Source: Magnetococcales bacterium WMHbinv6
GTDB taxonomy: Bacteria; Pseudomonadota; Magnetococcia; Magnetococcales; Magnetaquicoccaceae
DNA length: 64,000 bases
Direction: 5' to 3'
Assembly (NCBI GenBank): GCA_002753135.1
Contig: PDZV01000018.1
Coordinates: 1 to 64,000, forward strand
The notes under the pieces are model-generated. The model was given only the letters and a program-made list of their open reading frames with translations, ran no database searches and had not been told where the DNA came from. A program made the translations under genes and the position numbers. Position 1 is the stretch's first letter, and each line of letters begins with the position of its first letter. Shown in pieces: positions 26,148 to 34,172 of the stretch.

Positions 26148-26873
26148 ATGAAAATTCTTAACAAATTGCTGATATTGGTTACTGGTCTGCTCCTGAGCGG
26201 CTGTGTTACAACCACCACCAAAGGGCAGGAGTTTCCGCGCATGTACGGGGAACTCAGACCTGCCAGCATCCTCATGTTACCACCAATCAACAAAACGACA
26301 GCTGCGGATGCCACGGAACTCTACGCTGCCACGACCCCGGTGCCTTTTACCCAACATGGCTACTATTTTTTGCCCCCTGCGGTGGTTTTCGACCTGTTAA
26401 AACAGGATGGTATCTATGACACGGAAAGCATACTCACCACACCACCGCAGGTAATTGGCAAAAAGTTCGGCGTGGATGCGCTGCTGTTCGTCGAGATCAC
26501 CCATTGGAACACCCAGTATTATATCGTGGGCGGCACGGTCAGCGTGGGCGTCAACCTCAAGCTGGTGTCCAGCGTAACAGGTGAGACCATCTGGCAACGA
26601 TATTCTTTGCTGGTCACCGACACCAGTGGTGGCAATAATTCCGGCGGCGGCTTGGCAGGTTTGCTCATCAAAGCCGTGGCGGCAGCGATTCAGACAGCTT
26701 CGACTGACTATGTCCCCATTGCTCGCCAGAACAACCAGATTGCCCTTATGGCACTGCCCTACGGCAAACGCCATCAGCGCTATAACCAGGACCAGGCAGA
26801 CGCATTCCAGCCGGTTGAACGGCCTGCAGCCAACCCTCCCACGACAAACGAAGCGGACAAAGCCGCACAGTGA
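26148..26873 (+). CDS. DUF799 (GNA1162-like) lipoprotein
   Basis: A 241-residue lipoprotein with LLLSGCVTTTTKG (Cys19). The core ASILMLPPINKTTAADATEL, PLTQ-like turn and GYYFLPPAVVFDLLKQDGIYD, GVDALLFVEITHWNTQYY and SGGGLAGLLIKAVAAAIQTAS are characteristic of DUF799, the meningococcal GNA1162 family. The last 30 residues are Pro/Asn-rich and disordered. It is the last gene of the lipoprotein operon. Start ATG 26148, preceded by AGGA, is preferred to the upstream TTG. Confidence 0.87.
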   Translation: MKILNKLLILVTGLLLSGCVTTTTKGQEFPRMYGELRPASILMLPPINKTTAADATELYAATTPVPFTQHGYYFLPPAVVFDLLKQDGIYDTESILTTPPQVIGKKFGVDALLFVEITHWNTQYYIVGGTVSVGVNLKLVSSVTGETIWQRYSLLVTDTSGGNNSGGGLAGLLIKAVAAAIQTASTDYVPIARQNNQIALMALPYGKRHQRYNQDQADAFQPVERPAANPPTTNEADKAAQ

Positions 26874-26906
26874 GCTGACTGCTACCGTTATCAATAACTC
26901 TACTGA

Positions 26907-26937
26907 GATGATCATAGCATAAGGAGCTATGATCATC
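26907..26937 (+). terminator. Perfect 12-bp hairpin after the lipoprotein operon
   Basis: GATGATCATAGC at 26907-26918 and GCTATGATCATC at 26926-26937 pair perfectly around the 7-base loop ATAAGGA. It lies 34 bases after the DUF799 stop. There is no U-tract. A terminator-like or mRNA 3'-end role is likely. Confidence 0.55.
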
Positions 26938-26987
26938 CCGGCAGGAAGATCATCACCATATGATCAGAAAGGAGTCGTGAGCGCGGT

Positions 26988-27192
26988 AATATTAAAACCA
27001 TATGGCGCGGTACAGGCACCCAACAGACGGCAAGTCTGCCGCCAACCGAGAAACCCAAAAAGCAAAAGGAACCCAAAGAGGAACCCAAAAACGCCAAAAA
27101 CAATAACAGCCACCTTGTTGGTTGCTATAAGTATTTGATTTTACTGATTGTACGTACATGACTCAAACCTATGACCCGCTGATCAATAGTCT
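26988..27192. repeat. Diverged element end plus old tRNA-Lys attachment-site copy
   Basis: 26988-27014 (AATATTAAAACCA then a TATGGCGCGGTACA stretch) recurs at 28226-28254. Downstream, the AACAGCCACCTTGTTGG block resembles AACGGCCACCTTGTGAG next to the other two attachment copies. 27145-27192 is a diverged copy of the 3' part of tRNA-Lys (ACTCAAACCTATGACCCGC and TAGTCTGTTTTCCTGTG). It marks the left border of an older integrated element. Two GGAACCCAAA repeats lie just before it. Confidence 0.65.
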
Positions 27193-27298
27193 GTTTTCCT
27201 GTGTGTCCGGCACTTTTTTGGCACCACAAGAAACCATATCAATCAAGCCTATTTACCTCTTGCCGTTTCCGACAGTTTTCGTTATTTTTCTTCCTTCT

Positions 27299-27338
27299 GC
27301 TTACTATTTGCTTACTATAGAATCACTGATTGCTTACT
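27299..27338. repeat. GCTTACT repeats of the older element (integrase arm-type sites)
   Basis: GCTTACT occurs at 27299-27305, 27310-27316 and 27332-27338. The first pair has the same ATTT spacer as at the two other element ends (28494 and 35421). Placement just inside an attachment site fits arm-type integrase or Xis binding sites. Confidence 0.55.
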
Positions 27339-27405
27339 GAGTAATCGCTGACTGATGTTTTGACGGTTCATGATTGCAATTTCCCACATTCACAAGAGCT
27401 TGAAC

Positions 27406-27882
27406 ATGCAAGCAAAAATCACGAAACGGATTGTTGACGCTGTCCAGGCAAGCAACAAAGATGCATACACTTGGGACAGCGAGCTTGCAGGCTTCGGATT
27501 GAAGGTTACGCCAGCGGGCCGCAAAGTCTATCTGGTGCAGTTTCGCGTGGCAGGCCGGACCCGGCGGGTGACCATTGGACCCCATGGGCCGGCGACTCCC
27601 GACCAAGCGAGGGCATAGACATCAAAGCTGTTGGGGAAAGTGGCATCCGGCCATGACCCGGCAGAGACCAGAGCGGCAGCAAAAACGGTTCCCATCCTGG
27701 CCGAAGCCATGGAGAGGTTTTTCACCGAGCATGCCGAAAGCAAAAACAAACCGCGAACCGGTACCGAGTACCGCAAACTGGCAAACGGTGTGATCCTGCC
27801 GCAGTTGGGTGCATATCGCATTGATGCCATCACCCGGAGCCAGGTTGCCAAGCTGCACCACGAGCAAAGAGAAACCCCCTAT
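27406..27882 (+). pseudogene. Tyrosine integrase remnant: nonsense codon and 3' truncation
   Basis: This segment is closely similar to the first 160 codons of the intact integrase at 28648. The N-terminal arm-binding domain is readable (MQAKITKRIVDAVQ, GRKVYLVQFRVAGRTRR). At 27616-27618 the intact gene's GAG has become TAG, in the same frame. Reading continues past it through ERFFTEHAESKNKPRTGT to HHEQRETPY, then homology stops abruptly where IS21-like sequence begins. The catalytic domain is gone, so it cannot be active. It is the relic of an earlier related element at the same tRNA. Confidence 0.85.
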
Positions 27883-28086
27883 CTGAATGTTGAGAAGTCG
27901 TTTTATTCTGCGCCATTTCGTTTGATTGACCAGTCATTGATGGTTCAGGTAACGCCTGATTCTGTACGCATCTACCAGTTTGCGGGTGCGATGAAGGCAT
28001 TGGCCATCAACACCAAGCGGTTCATGCGCTACATTTGTGTCCAAAATTTGGAACTTGCTGGTAAAATGGCAGAAATTCCGGCGTAA
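27883..28086 (+). pseudogene. IS21-family istA transposase C-terminal fragment
   Basis: The frame that carries the integrase remnant runs on into LNVEKSFYSAPFRLIDQSLM, then VQVTPDSVRIYQFAGAMKALA. This is the conserved C-terminal pattern of IstA transposases (YYSVPY, then VEIFHRG-like). Only a small part remains. No istB or IS ends are visible, so it is a dead scrap left by an insertion or recombination event. Confidence 0.65.
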
Positions 28087-28339
28087 AAGGGGAAAATTCC
28101 CTTTTTTGACGAAAAAAAGGGTCTACAATGCCGCTGTGGCGAGAGGAACGTGTACATCGGTCGAGACCTCGCACCAAGACTGGAGAAGTGGCCCTTGCTC
28201 GGATCGGGCTTATTTCAGGGGACTCAATATTAAAACCATGTGGCGCGGTACAATGGTTTGGAATCCCTATTCTGTAACCCCCGTGTAACCCCAAACAAAA
28301 ACGGCCACCTTGTGAGTTACCGTAAGTATCTGATTTTAT
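28087..28339. other. Decayed right end of the older element
   Basis: No gene. It contains the repeat 28226-28254 shared with 26988-27014, and the ACGGCCACCTTGTGAG block at 28301 that is also found just left of the tRNA at 35448. It therefore looks like the right end of an older integrated element next to its attachment site. Confidence 0.5.
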
Positions 28340-28386
28340 TGGTGGGCCGTATAGGACTCGAACCTATGGCCCGCTGATTAAGAGTC
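28340..28386. repeat. attL: perfect 47-bp copy of the 3' part of tRNA-Lys
   Basis: Identical over 47 bases to 35487-35533, the 3' half of the tRNA-Lys gene including the T-arm, acceptor strand and CCA. The match ends inside the anticodon arm. The two copies bound the 7.1-kb element, as expected for integrase-mediated insertion into a tRNA gene. Confidence 0.92.
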
Positions 28387-28493
28387 TGTTTTCCTGTGTT
28401 TCCGGCACTATTTTTGTACCATAAGAAACCATATAAATTCATCACTTTATTTTCTTGCCGTTTCCGACTTTTTCCGCTATTTTTCTTCCTTCT

Positions 28494-28615
28494 GCTTACT
28501 ATTTGCTTACTGGAATCCTGATAACTGGCAAATCGCAGTGTGCTTGCTGTGTTGGGTGACTATTTTTTTGACTGTTTTTTGATCCTGCTTACTGACTGGC
28601 GGCCTACCGCTTACT
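28494..28615. repeat. GCTTACT repeats in the left arm of the satellite element
   Basis: GCTTACT at 28494-28500, 28505-28511, 28587-28593 and 28609-28615, between attL and the integrase start. The first pair, spaced by ATTT and followed by GGAA, is repeated at the right end (35421-35438). These are good candidates for integrase arm or excisionase sites. Confidence 0.6.
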
Positions 28616-28647
28616 GATATTCAGCACTGATCAAACAGGAGGGCATT

Positions 28648-29856
28648 ATGCAAGGGAAAATCACAAAACGGATGGTGGACGCTCTGCAGGCCGGGGATAA
28701 GGATGAATACGTCTGGGATTCCGACCTGGCAGGCTTCGGATTGAAGATTACACCAGCGGGCCGCAAAATCTATCTGGTACAATACAGGGTAGCAGGCCGC
28801 ACCCGACGGGTGACCATTGGACCCCATGGGCCGGTGACTCCCGACCAGGCGAGAGCAGAGGCATCAAAGCTGTTGGGGCAAGTGGCATCCGGCCAAGACC
28901 CGGCAGAGACCAGAGCGGCAGCAAAAACGGTTCCCACCCTGGCCGAAGCCATGGAGAGGTTTTTCACCGAGCATGCCGAAAGCAAAAACAAACCGCGAAC
29001 CGTTACCGAGTATCGCAAACTGGCAAACGGTGTGATCTTGCCGCAGTTGGGGGCATATCGTATTGATGCCATCACCCGGAGCCAGGTTGCCAAACTGCAC
29101 CACGAGCAAAGAGAAACCCCCTACCAGGGCAATCGGGCGTTGGCGTTGCTGTCGGTCGTGTTCAACTGGATGGAGGCTGTTGGATTACGTCCAGACCATT
29201 CCAACCCGACGTTGCACGTGAAGCGGTATAAAGAGCAGAAGCGGGAACGCATGTTGAGCGATGACGACTTGGCCAGACTCGGACAGGCGATCACTGAGGC
29301 GGAACAGGGCGGGGCATCACCCCATGCCATTGCCGCAATCCGGCTGCTGGTCTTGACCGGCGCACGACTGAATGAGATTCTGACCCTGAAATGGGCTGAA
29401 GTGGACTTCCAGTCTGGAGCATTGCGGTTGTCAGACTCCAAAACCGGAGCCAAGAGCGTCGCCTTGAATCCGCCAGCGTTGGAACTGTTGGCGACCATCC
29501 CCCGGCTGGAAGGTAACGACCACGTGATTGCCGGTAAGATTGCAGGTCATTCCATGGTGAACATCAACCGTTCCTGGCGGGCCATCCGGGAAGCGGCAGG
29601 GATGCCGACACTGCGCATTCACGACTTGCGCCACGCCTATGCCAGTGTTGGGGCGTCCATGGGCATGAGTCTGCCAGTCATCGGCAAGCTGTTGGGACAC
29701 ACCCAGACGCAGACAACGGCGCGATATGCGCACCTGTCAGACGATCCATTGAAGAAGGCAACCCGCATGATCGGCGAACGAATCCAGGCCGCCATGGAGG
29801 GCAAAAACACTGACAACGTCATTCCACTATCACCAAGAGTCGGCACAGGAGGTTAA
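28648..29856 (+). CDS. int: Tyrosine integrase, P4/DUF4102 type
   Basis: A 402-residue integrase. It has an N-terminal arm-binding DUF4102 domain (ITKRMVDALQAGDKDEY, GFGLKITPAGRKIYLVQYRV), a core-binding domain at about 95-190, and a catalytic domain with Arg in TGARLNEILTLKW, HDLRHAYAS, LLGHTQTQTT and the Tyr nucleophile in ARYAHLSDD. All catalytic residues are present. It lies just inside attL and reads inward, as usual for elements that use a tRNA 3' end. A good GGAGG signal precedes the ATG. A toxin-antitoxin pair follows at once, with a 3-base gap. Confidence 0.95.
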   Translation: MQGKITKRMVDALQAGDKDEYVWDSDLAGFGLKITPAGRKIYLVQYRVAGRTRRVTIGPHGPVTPDQARAEASKLLGQVASGQDPAETRAAAKTVPTLAEAMERFFTEHAESKNKPRTVTEYRKLANGVILPQLGAYRIDAITRSQVAKLHHEQRETPYQGNRALALLSVVFNWMEAVGLRPDHSNPTLHVKRYKEQKRERMLSDDDLARLGQAITEAEQGGASPHAIAAIRLLVLTGARLNEILTLKWAEVDFQSGALRLSDSKTGAKSVALNPPALELLATIPRLEGNDHVIAGKIAGHSMVNINRSWRAIREAAGMPTLRIHDLRHAYASVGASMGMSLPVIGKLLGHTQTQTTARYAHLSDDPLKKATRMIGERIQAAMEGKNTDNVIPLSPRVGTGG

Positions 29857-29859
29857 ACC

Positions 29860-30102
29860 ATGGCCATCACCATTCCCGCAGACATGGAGCAGGCTTTTCA
29901 ATCGGTTGCAGACGAGACAGGGCAACCGTTGCCCGAACTGATCCGGGAGGCGTTGGCGCGGTTCCTGGATGATCTGGAAGAGCGCCAGGACGTTGTTGAA
30001 GCACGGCAGATTCTTGAGGAGTACCGGCGCAACCCTGGCACATTTACCCCATTGGACGATGTGTTGCGTGAAGCGGGATTCACCAGGGACGAGTTGCAAT
30101 GA
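29860..30102 (+). CDS. Antitoxin of a RelE/ParE-type pair (ribbon-helix-helix-like)
   Basis: An 80-residue protein beginning MAITIPADMEQAFQSVADET, with GQPLPELIREALARFLDDLEER forming the helix-turn region of CopG/RelB-like antitoxins and an acidic C-terminal tail for toxin binding. It overlaps the toxin gene by four bases (ATGA). It probably autoregulates the pair and helps keep the element in the population. Confidence 0.8.
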   Translation: MAITIPADMEQAFQSVADETGQPLPELIREALARFLDDLEERQDVVEARQILEEYRRNPGTFTPLDDVLREAGFTRDELQ

Positions 30103-30356
30103 TCTATTCCATTCTTTGGGATGAGACTGCCAAGCGGCAGATACTCCGGTTGGATCGTGTCGTGCAGGCACGCATTCTCAAAAAGGTGATCGGTCTGGAG
30201 TCCACCCCGCGACCATCTGGAGCCAAGAAGCTGGTAGGACACCCAGATTTATGGCGTATCCGTGCGGGGGATTACCGTATTGTCTACACCATCGAGGATG
30301 ACCGCCTGGTTGTTCTGATCATCAAAATAGGTCACCGGGGCGACGTGTACCGCTAA
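30099..30356 (+). CDS. RelE/ParE-family toxin
   Basis: An 85-residue toxin with the RelE fold signature: YSILWDETAKRQILRLD, LVGHPDLWRIRAGDYRIVYTI and LVVLIIKIGHRGDVYR. The conserved WRIRxGDYRIVY motif and terminal HRxDVYR are typical of RelE ribosome-dependent mRNA interferases. It is coupled to the preceding antitoxin. Together they act as an addiction module of the integrated element. Confidence 0.9.
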   Translation: MIYSILWDETAKRQILRLDRVVQARILKKVIGLESTPRPSGAKKLVGHPDLWRIRAGDYRIVYTIEDDRLVVLIIKIGHRGDVYR

Positions 30357-30487
30357 CCAGATAAGATTCTCACCGACCACCCGGTGACACAGCAAACCCG
30401 GCCTACCGCGACGGCGGGAAAAGGGGATACCTCACCCCCTGGCCGGGCTCATTTCATGAGGGGCAACGTATTTTGAGGTGTGCGGAG
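30357..30487 (+). terminator. GC-rich hairpins after the toxin-antitoxin pair
   Basis: About 130 bases with strong pairing potential, in which a CCCGGCC run near 30400 is complementary to GGCCGGG near 30443. It probably separates the TA operon from the next gene. There is no U-tract. Confidence 0.35.
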
Positions 30488-31558
30488 ATGGTTATTGATT
30501 CGTGGCTGGATGCCGTCAAGGCATTGAGTGAAACATTTGCATGCACTGAAGTGAGTGCTTGGCATTTATTACGAGCCCTTGGTTATTTCCCCAGACTAAA
30601 GAATAACCAATCCATTGATCGTGGTTATCAAGATCTTTACCCGTGCCATCAAGACTATTATAAGGACTGCGCCATACCAAAAGATCTTGATAGCTTCCTT
30701 CGTTGCAATCAAATTCTTGCAGACACTACGAGTATCCAACTAGAAAAGATAATAAAGTCAAAATTAAATGACGGCGAACGAATTGTGAGTGTTCGGCGCG
30801 CTGTTTCATTTCTTATCAAACATTTGCAAGAAACCGAGGAAGAGGTTAGGGAAATAATAGCAAATAAAACGTATGGTGACAGAGGTTTGATTACGGATGA
30901 TTGGATAAAGGAGAAATTAATAAAAGGTCATGCAGACAGAGTTAAAGAGATTTCTCCTGGCGATGATCAATATCAATATTATTACCAAAACTATCGCCGT
31001 AAAAGTAAATATTATACTAGAGATAGAGAATTTGTTGAATTTCGCGAGAAACATATGAGAGGAGAGCTTGATTCTTTTTATCTTCGAGTAGAGCTTATTC
31101 CCAGCCTTGGCGAGGCTGAATTGATAGAAGCAATAAAACCCGACCTGCAGAATCATGCACCGGCTACCACGGAGCAGGCAGAGCCAGAAACAACAAGGGC
31201 GGAGTCACACGCAAGAAATCTCATCGAGAGTAATGGCACTAGCCGGGAAGATTCATCATCCCAATCAGGGCAAAAAATTAAACGTGACCGTGCGCCATCG
31301 GCTTTGACACAACTGATCGAAAGAACTTACATCGGTTTACAAATAGAGATCAAAAACCGCAAGATAACACTTTCTGATATTTTGCTTGAGATGCAGAACA
31401 ATAACAACGACGAAGAAAGCATAATTCAAGAAATCGACCATAAAAACAAGCAGGTATCATGGTGTGACCCCGCAACCAGGGCCGACCGTAGGCCGACCAG
31501 TTTCAAACGAATCCAGAACATCATAAGCGAAATAAGAAGAGATCCCACCGAATCATAA
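30488..31558 (+). CDS. Hypothetical cargo protein of the satellite element, AT-rich
   Basis: A 356-residue protein with no family I recognise. Residues 1-220 are helical, with features such as SWLDAVKALSETFACTEVSA, WHLLRALGYFPRLKNN and a Tyr-rich stretch (DDQYQYYYQNYRRKSKYYTR). A disordered acidic and Ser-rich linker follows (about 225-275), then a C-terminal helical domain (LTQLIERTYIGLQIEIKNRK). Base composition is clearly more AT-rich than the integrase and primase genes on either side, which points to recent acquisition. The position between the TA module and alpA is where satellites often carry accessory or defence genes. Start at ATG 30488; TTG 30473 is possible. Confidence 0.7.
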   Translation: MVIDSWLDAVKALSETFACTEVSAWHLLRALGYFPRLKNNQSIDRGYQDLYPCHQDYYKDCAIPKDLDSFLRCNQILADTTSIQLEKIIKSKLNDGERIVSVRRAVSFLIKHLQETEEEVREIIANKTYGDRGLITDDWIKEKLIKGHADRVKEISPGDDQYQYYYQNYRRKSKYYTRDREFVEFREKHMRGELDSFYLRVELIPSLGEAELIEAIKPDLQNHAPATTEQAEPETTRAESHARNLIESNGTSREDSSSQSGQKIKRDRAPSALTQLIERTYIGLQIEIKNRKITLSDILLEMQNNNNDEESIIQEIDHKNKQVSWCDPATRADRRPTSFKRIQNIISEIRRDPTES

Positions 31559-31693
31559 TCCCGGCTTATCCCGGCTTATCCCGGTTTAAGCCCAAACTGG
31601 GAAAGTCGTCTGATACTCTTCCCTCAAGTTGGCCAGCAATTCCGGTTTCAGAAATGATCACCCTGGAACATTCCAAACTTGAGGCATGAGACA
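31559..31693. promoter_or_regulatory. Direct repeats and an inverted repeat upstream of the AlpA-like gene
   Basis: Three head-to-tail 10-base repeats, TCCCGGCTTA at 31559-31568 and 31569-31578 and TCCCGGTTTA at 31579-31588, look like binding sites for a regulator or replication protein. Further on, CCTCAAGTT (31622-31630) pairs with AACTTGAGG (31676-31684). That second arm contains the GAGG ribosome binding site of the next gene, so folding would hide it. Confidence 0.55.
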
Positions 31694-31924
31694 ATGCAAG
31701 CCACGATTCAAAACAATTCCGTGAACTATCGCCAAGCGCAAGCGGCTGAATATCTGCAGCTGGCCGAGGCGACCCTTGAAAAAATGAGATGCAGAGGCGA
31801 CGGGCCAAAGTTTGCCAAATTGGGCAGGACCGTCATCTATCGCAAGCAAGACCTGGACGCCTGGATTGAATCACGGGTGATTGCCAGCACAAGCCAAACC
31901 CCTCCGGGCCGCAAGAGTAAGTGA
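31694..31924 (+). CDS. AlpA/excisionase-like helix-turn-helix protein
   Basis: A 76-residue DNA-binding protein with a MerR-like HTH_17 domain: VNYRQAQAAEYLQLAEATLEKMR, GDGPKFAKLGRTVIYRKQDLDAW. Such proteins act as Xis or as activators of satellite gene expression (AlpA in P4-like and PICI elements). Ends 10 bases before the primase gene. A TTG start at 31679 would add five residues. Confidence 0.8.
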   Translation: MQATIQNNSVNYRQAQAAEYLQLAEATLEKMRCRGDGPKFAKLGRTVIYRKQDLDAWIESRVIASTSQTPPGRKSK

Positions 31925-31934
31925 GGGGCGGACG

Positions 31935-34172
31935 ATGGCACAAATGACAACCCCGGCTGGCGGGCCGGGGCGTGAGGCACAACGAAACTTTGCCAATGAT
32001 TTTAACGGTTCTGGCGGCGGGCGGCAAGTGACTTCCGACCACTACGGCAGGAGGGCGCTTGCCGGTGAATGCGCTTCCCTGGCCAGCACACAAAGCAACC
32101 GCAACGATGCCTTGAACATGGCGGCGTTCCGCATTGGGCAATTGATCGGCGGCGGTTTGATCGAGCGGGGAGAGGCGGAGGCGGCACTGACTCAAGCGGC
32201 TTTGGCTGTCGGACTGTCGGCTGATGAGGCAAAAAGCACGATCCGTTCTGGCTTGAATACCGGCATGAAGTCGCCACGGAAACCAGAGCAAGCGGCCACC
32301 CGGCAAACTTCACCACGACCGGCACCGCGACCGCAGACCAGCACCCTCGACAAAGCGGCACAGGCGGTACAATGGGCGGTGCAAATCCTCCGCATGTCCA
32401 CGCCAGTTGGGGCGGATTATGGTTATCTGAAGGCCAAAGGTATTGAGCCGACAAACACCCTGCTGGAAATACCGTTGAAGCTGGTTCAGGGTATTACGTC
32501 GTGGCACCCACAAGGCAAGGCAGGGCCACTACAGGGTGAACAGGTACTCGTCGCGGGCATCTGCGTTGATGGCAACCTGTCTTCGCTTGCGATGGTTGAT
32601 GAGGCTGGTCGAAAGTCTTTCCTGGCTGGGGGACAAATCCGGGGCGGCTACTGGCCGACAGGCGACCTGCCAAACGGCGACGGCACCGGGCAAACCATCA
32701 TTGTTGCAGAAGGCGTTGCCGATTCCATTTCATGCTGGATGGCGACCGGTTGCACAGCGGTTGCAGGGTTGGCAGACGGCAATTTACCGAACGTCGCCAA
32801 ATGGCTGCGCAACCGCTTCCCGGAGGCGCGAATTGTCGTTGTTGCCGACCTGCTGGCCGACGGATCACCAAACCGCCACGCAGCTGCAGCGGCGCAGGAG
32901 TCAGGCGGCTTGCTGGCCGTGCCAAGATTTGGGGCTGGCCAGAGCGGAAAAGACATTAACGACTTCCACAAACTGAACGGTCTGGACGCGACCAGGCAAC
33001 TGATCGAGCAGGCGGCACCGGTTGAGGCACCGACGGCGGCACCGGAGCAACCCGCAAAACCGGTTTCGTTCTCGATGGTGGAATTGATGGCGAAAACTTT
33101 TGATCCGGTTGAATGGTGCGTCACGGGCCTGCTATCAACTCCAGGCGTTTATCTTATGGCAGGCGCTCCAAAGGCTGGCAAATCATGGCTGTGTCTTCAC
33201 TTGCTATTGTCAGTGGCTTATGGGAGGCGAGTGTTCGGCAGCCTGTTTGCCGCACAAGGAACGGCGCTCTATGTCTCATTGGAAGATCACCAACGGCGGC
33301 TACAGAACCGAATCTCACAGGTTTGTCATGATCAGCCAACGGGCAATGTCCATTTTGCATTGGAATGGCCGCGAATCGACCAAGGCGGCGTTGATCTATT
33401 AGACAAATGGTTGACCCGTCACCTTGGAACCCGGCTTGTCATCTTAGACACTTTGGCACGGATCAAACCACCACGAGGACGGAATGGTGACCTTTATGCA
33501 GAAGATTATCAAACGGTTGCATCGTTCAAGGCTTTGGCTGAAAAACACAGCGTCACTGTGCTGATTGTTCATCATACCCGCAAAATGGTTGATCATGAAT
33601 CACCGGCAAACGAAATTTCTGGCACAACTGGCCTTGCAGGAGGTTGCGACGGAACTTTGGTTGTCAAGCGCAAAGCGGGTTCTGACAAGCATTTGACCCT
33701 GCACCGTTCAGGCCGTGACCTTGTGGACGATTCTCCGCTTGAAATTGAATGGGACCGTGAGGCCATGACCTGGCGCTTGATGGGTGAGGAGGAAGCGGCA
33801 CGGGCTAGTCTGACCCCGGAGCAGACCGCCATCATTGAGGCAATCCGCTATGCTTGCCGATCACTGACCCGCCAGGAAATTGCTGAAGCCATCGGTAAAG
33901 ATTCAGAATCTATCAGGTCCAGCGTCGCACGTATGGTGAAGAGCAATCTGCTTCTCAAGGTTGGGAAGTACCATGACTGTAGATATGACATTCCTCTCTC
34001 TGGTCAGAAAGGTGATTTGATTTTTAGTGAAGCAGGTGAAGCAGTGAAGCACTGCATCACTGCATCATGTGGCACTGCTTCACTGCTTCAGTGTGTCACA
34101 CATGATGCAGCTGGTTGCGATCCGGGCGGTCATGACCCTTTTGCAGGGTTTGATGAAGAATGGATGAACTGA
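31935..34172 (+). CDS. Primase/RepA-like ATPase of the satellite
   Basis: A 745-residue replication protein. The N-terminal 110 residues have HTH-like helices, followed by a Pro/Thr linker. A Toprim-like primase region covers about 140-350 (TIIVAEGVADSISCWMATG near 255, then ARIVVVADLLADGSPNRHA and SGKDINDFHKLNG). A RepA/DnaB-type hexameric ATPase covers about 390-620, with Walker A AGAPKAGKSWLCLHL near 408, ALYVSLEDHQRR, LVILDTLARIKPPRG and IVHHTRKM. A winged-helix end follows (SLTRQEIAEAIGKDSESIRS). The start is supported by GAGGGGCG. It should start replication of the excised element, possibly at the repeats in its own 3' end. Confidence 0.9.
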   Translation: MAQMTTPAGGPGREAQRNFANDFNGSGGGRQVTSDHYGRRALAGECASLASTQSNRNDALNMAAFRIGQLIGGGLIERGEAEAALTQAALAVGLSADEAKSTIRSGLNTGMKSPRKPEQAATRQTSPRPAPRPQTSTLDKAAQAVQWAVQILRMSTPVGADYGYLKAKGIEPTNTLLEIPLKLVQGITSWHPQGKAGPLQGEQVLVAGICVDGNLSSLAMVDEAGRKSFLAGGQIRGGYWPTGDLPNGDGTGQTIIVAEGVADSISCWMATGCTAVAGLADGNLPNVAKWLRNRFPEARIVVVADLLADGSPNRHAAAAAQESGGLLAVPRFGAGQSGKDINDFHKLNGLDATRQLIEQAAPVEAPTAAPEQPAKPVSFSMVELMAKTFDPVEWCVTGLLSTPGVYLMAGAPKAGKSWLCLHLLLSVAYGRRVFGSLFAAQGTALYVSLEDHQRRLQNRISQVCHDQPTGNVHFALEWPRIDQGGVDLLDKWLTRHLGTRLVILDTLARIKPPRGRNGDLYAEDYQTVASFKALAEKHSVTVLIVHHTRKMVDHESPANEISGTTGLAGGCDGTLVVKRKAGSDKHLTLHRSGRDLVDDSPLEIEWDREAMTWRLMGEEEAARASLTPEQTAIIEAIRYACRSLTRQEIAEAIGKDSESIRSSVARMVKSNLLLKVGKYHDCRYDIPLSGQKGDLIFSEAGEAVKHCITASCGTASLLQCVTHDAAGCDPGGHDPFAGFDEEWMN
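34027..34091. repeat. Iteron-like repeats within the 3' end of the replication gene
   Basis: GTGAAGCA is repeated at 34027-34034, 34036-34043 and 34044-34051. It is answered by inverted copies TGCTTCAC (34076-34083) and TGCTTCAG (34084-34091). 34038-34051 and 34076-34089 form a perfect 14-bp inverted repeat with a 24-base spacer. The arrangement resembles an origin bound by the replication protein encoded here. Confidence 0.55.

Noticed and set aside
24394-26873. Curli biogenesis operon
   Set aside because: CsgG is present, but the partners are DUF4810 and DUF799 lipoproteins; csgA, csgB, csgE and csgF are absent.
27042-27110. CRISPR-like or tandem repeat array (GGAACCCAAA units)
   Set aside because: Only two near copies in an A-rich stretch; no regular repeat-spacer structure anywhere in the window.
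28340-28386. A second functional tRNA-Lys gene
   Set aside because: Only the 3' 47 bases are present; the 5' acceptor strand, D-arm and part of the anticodon arm are missing, so it is an attachment-site copy.
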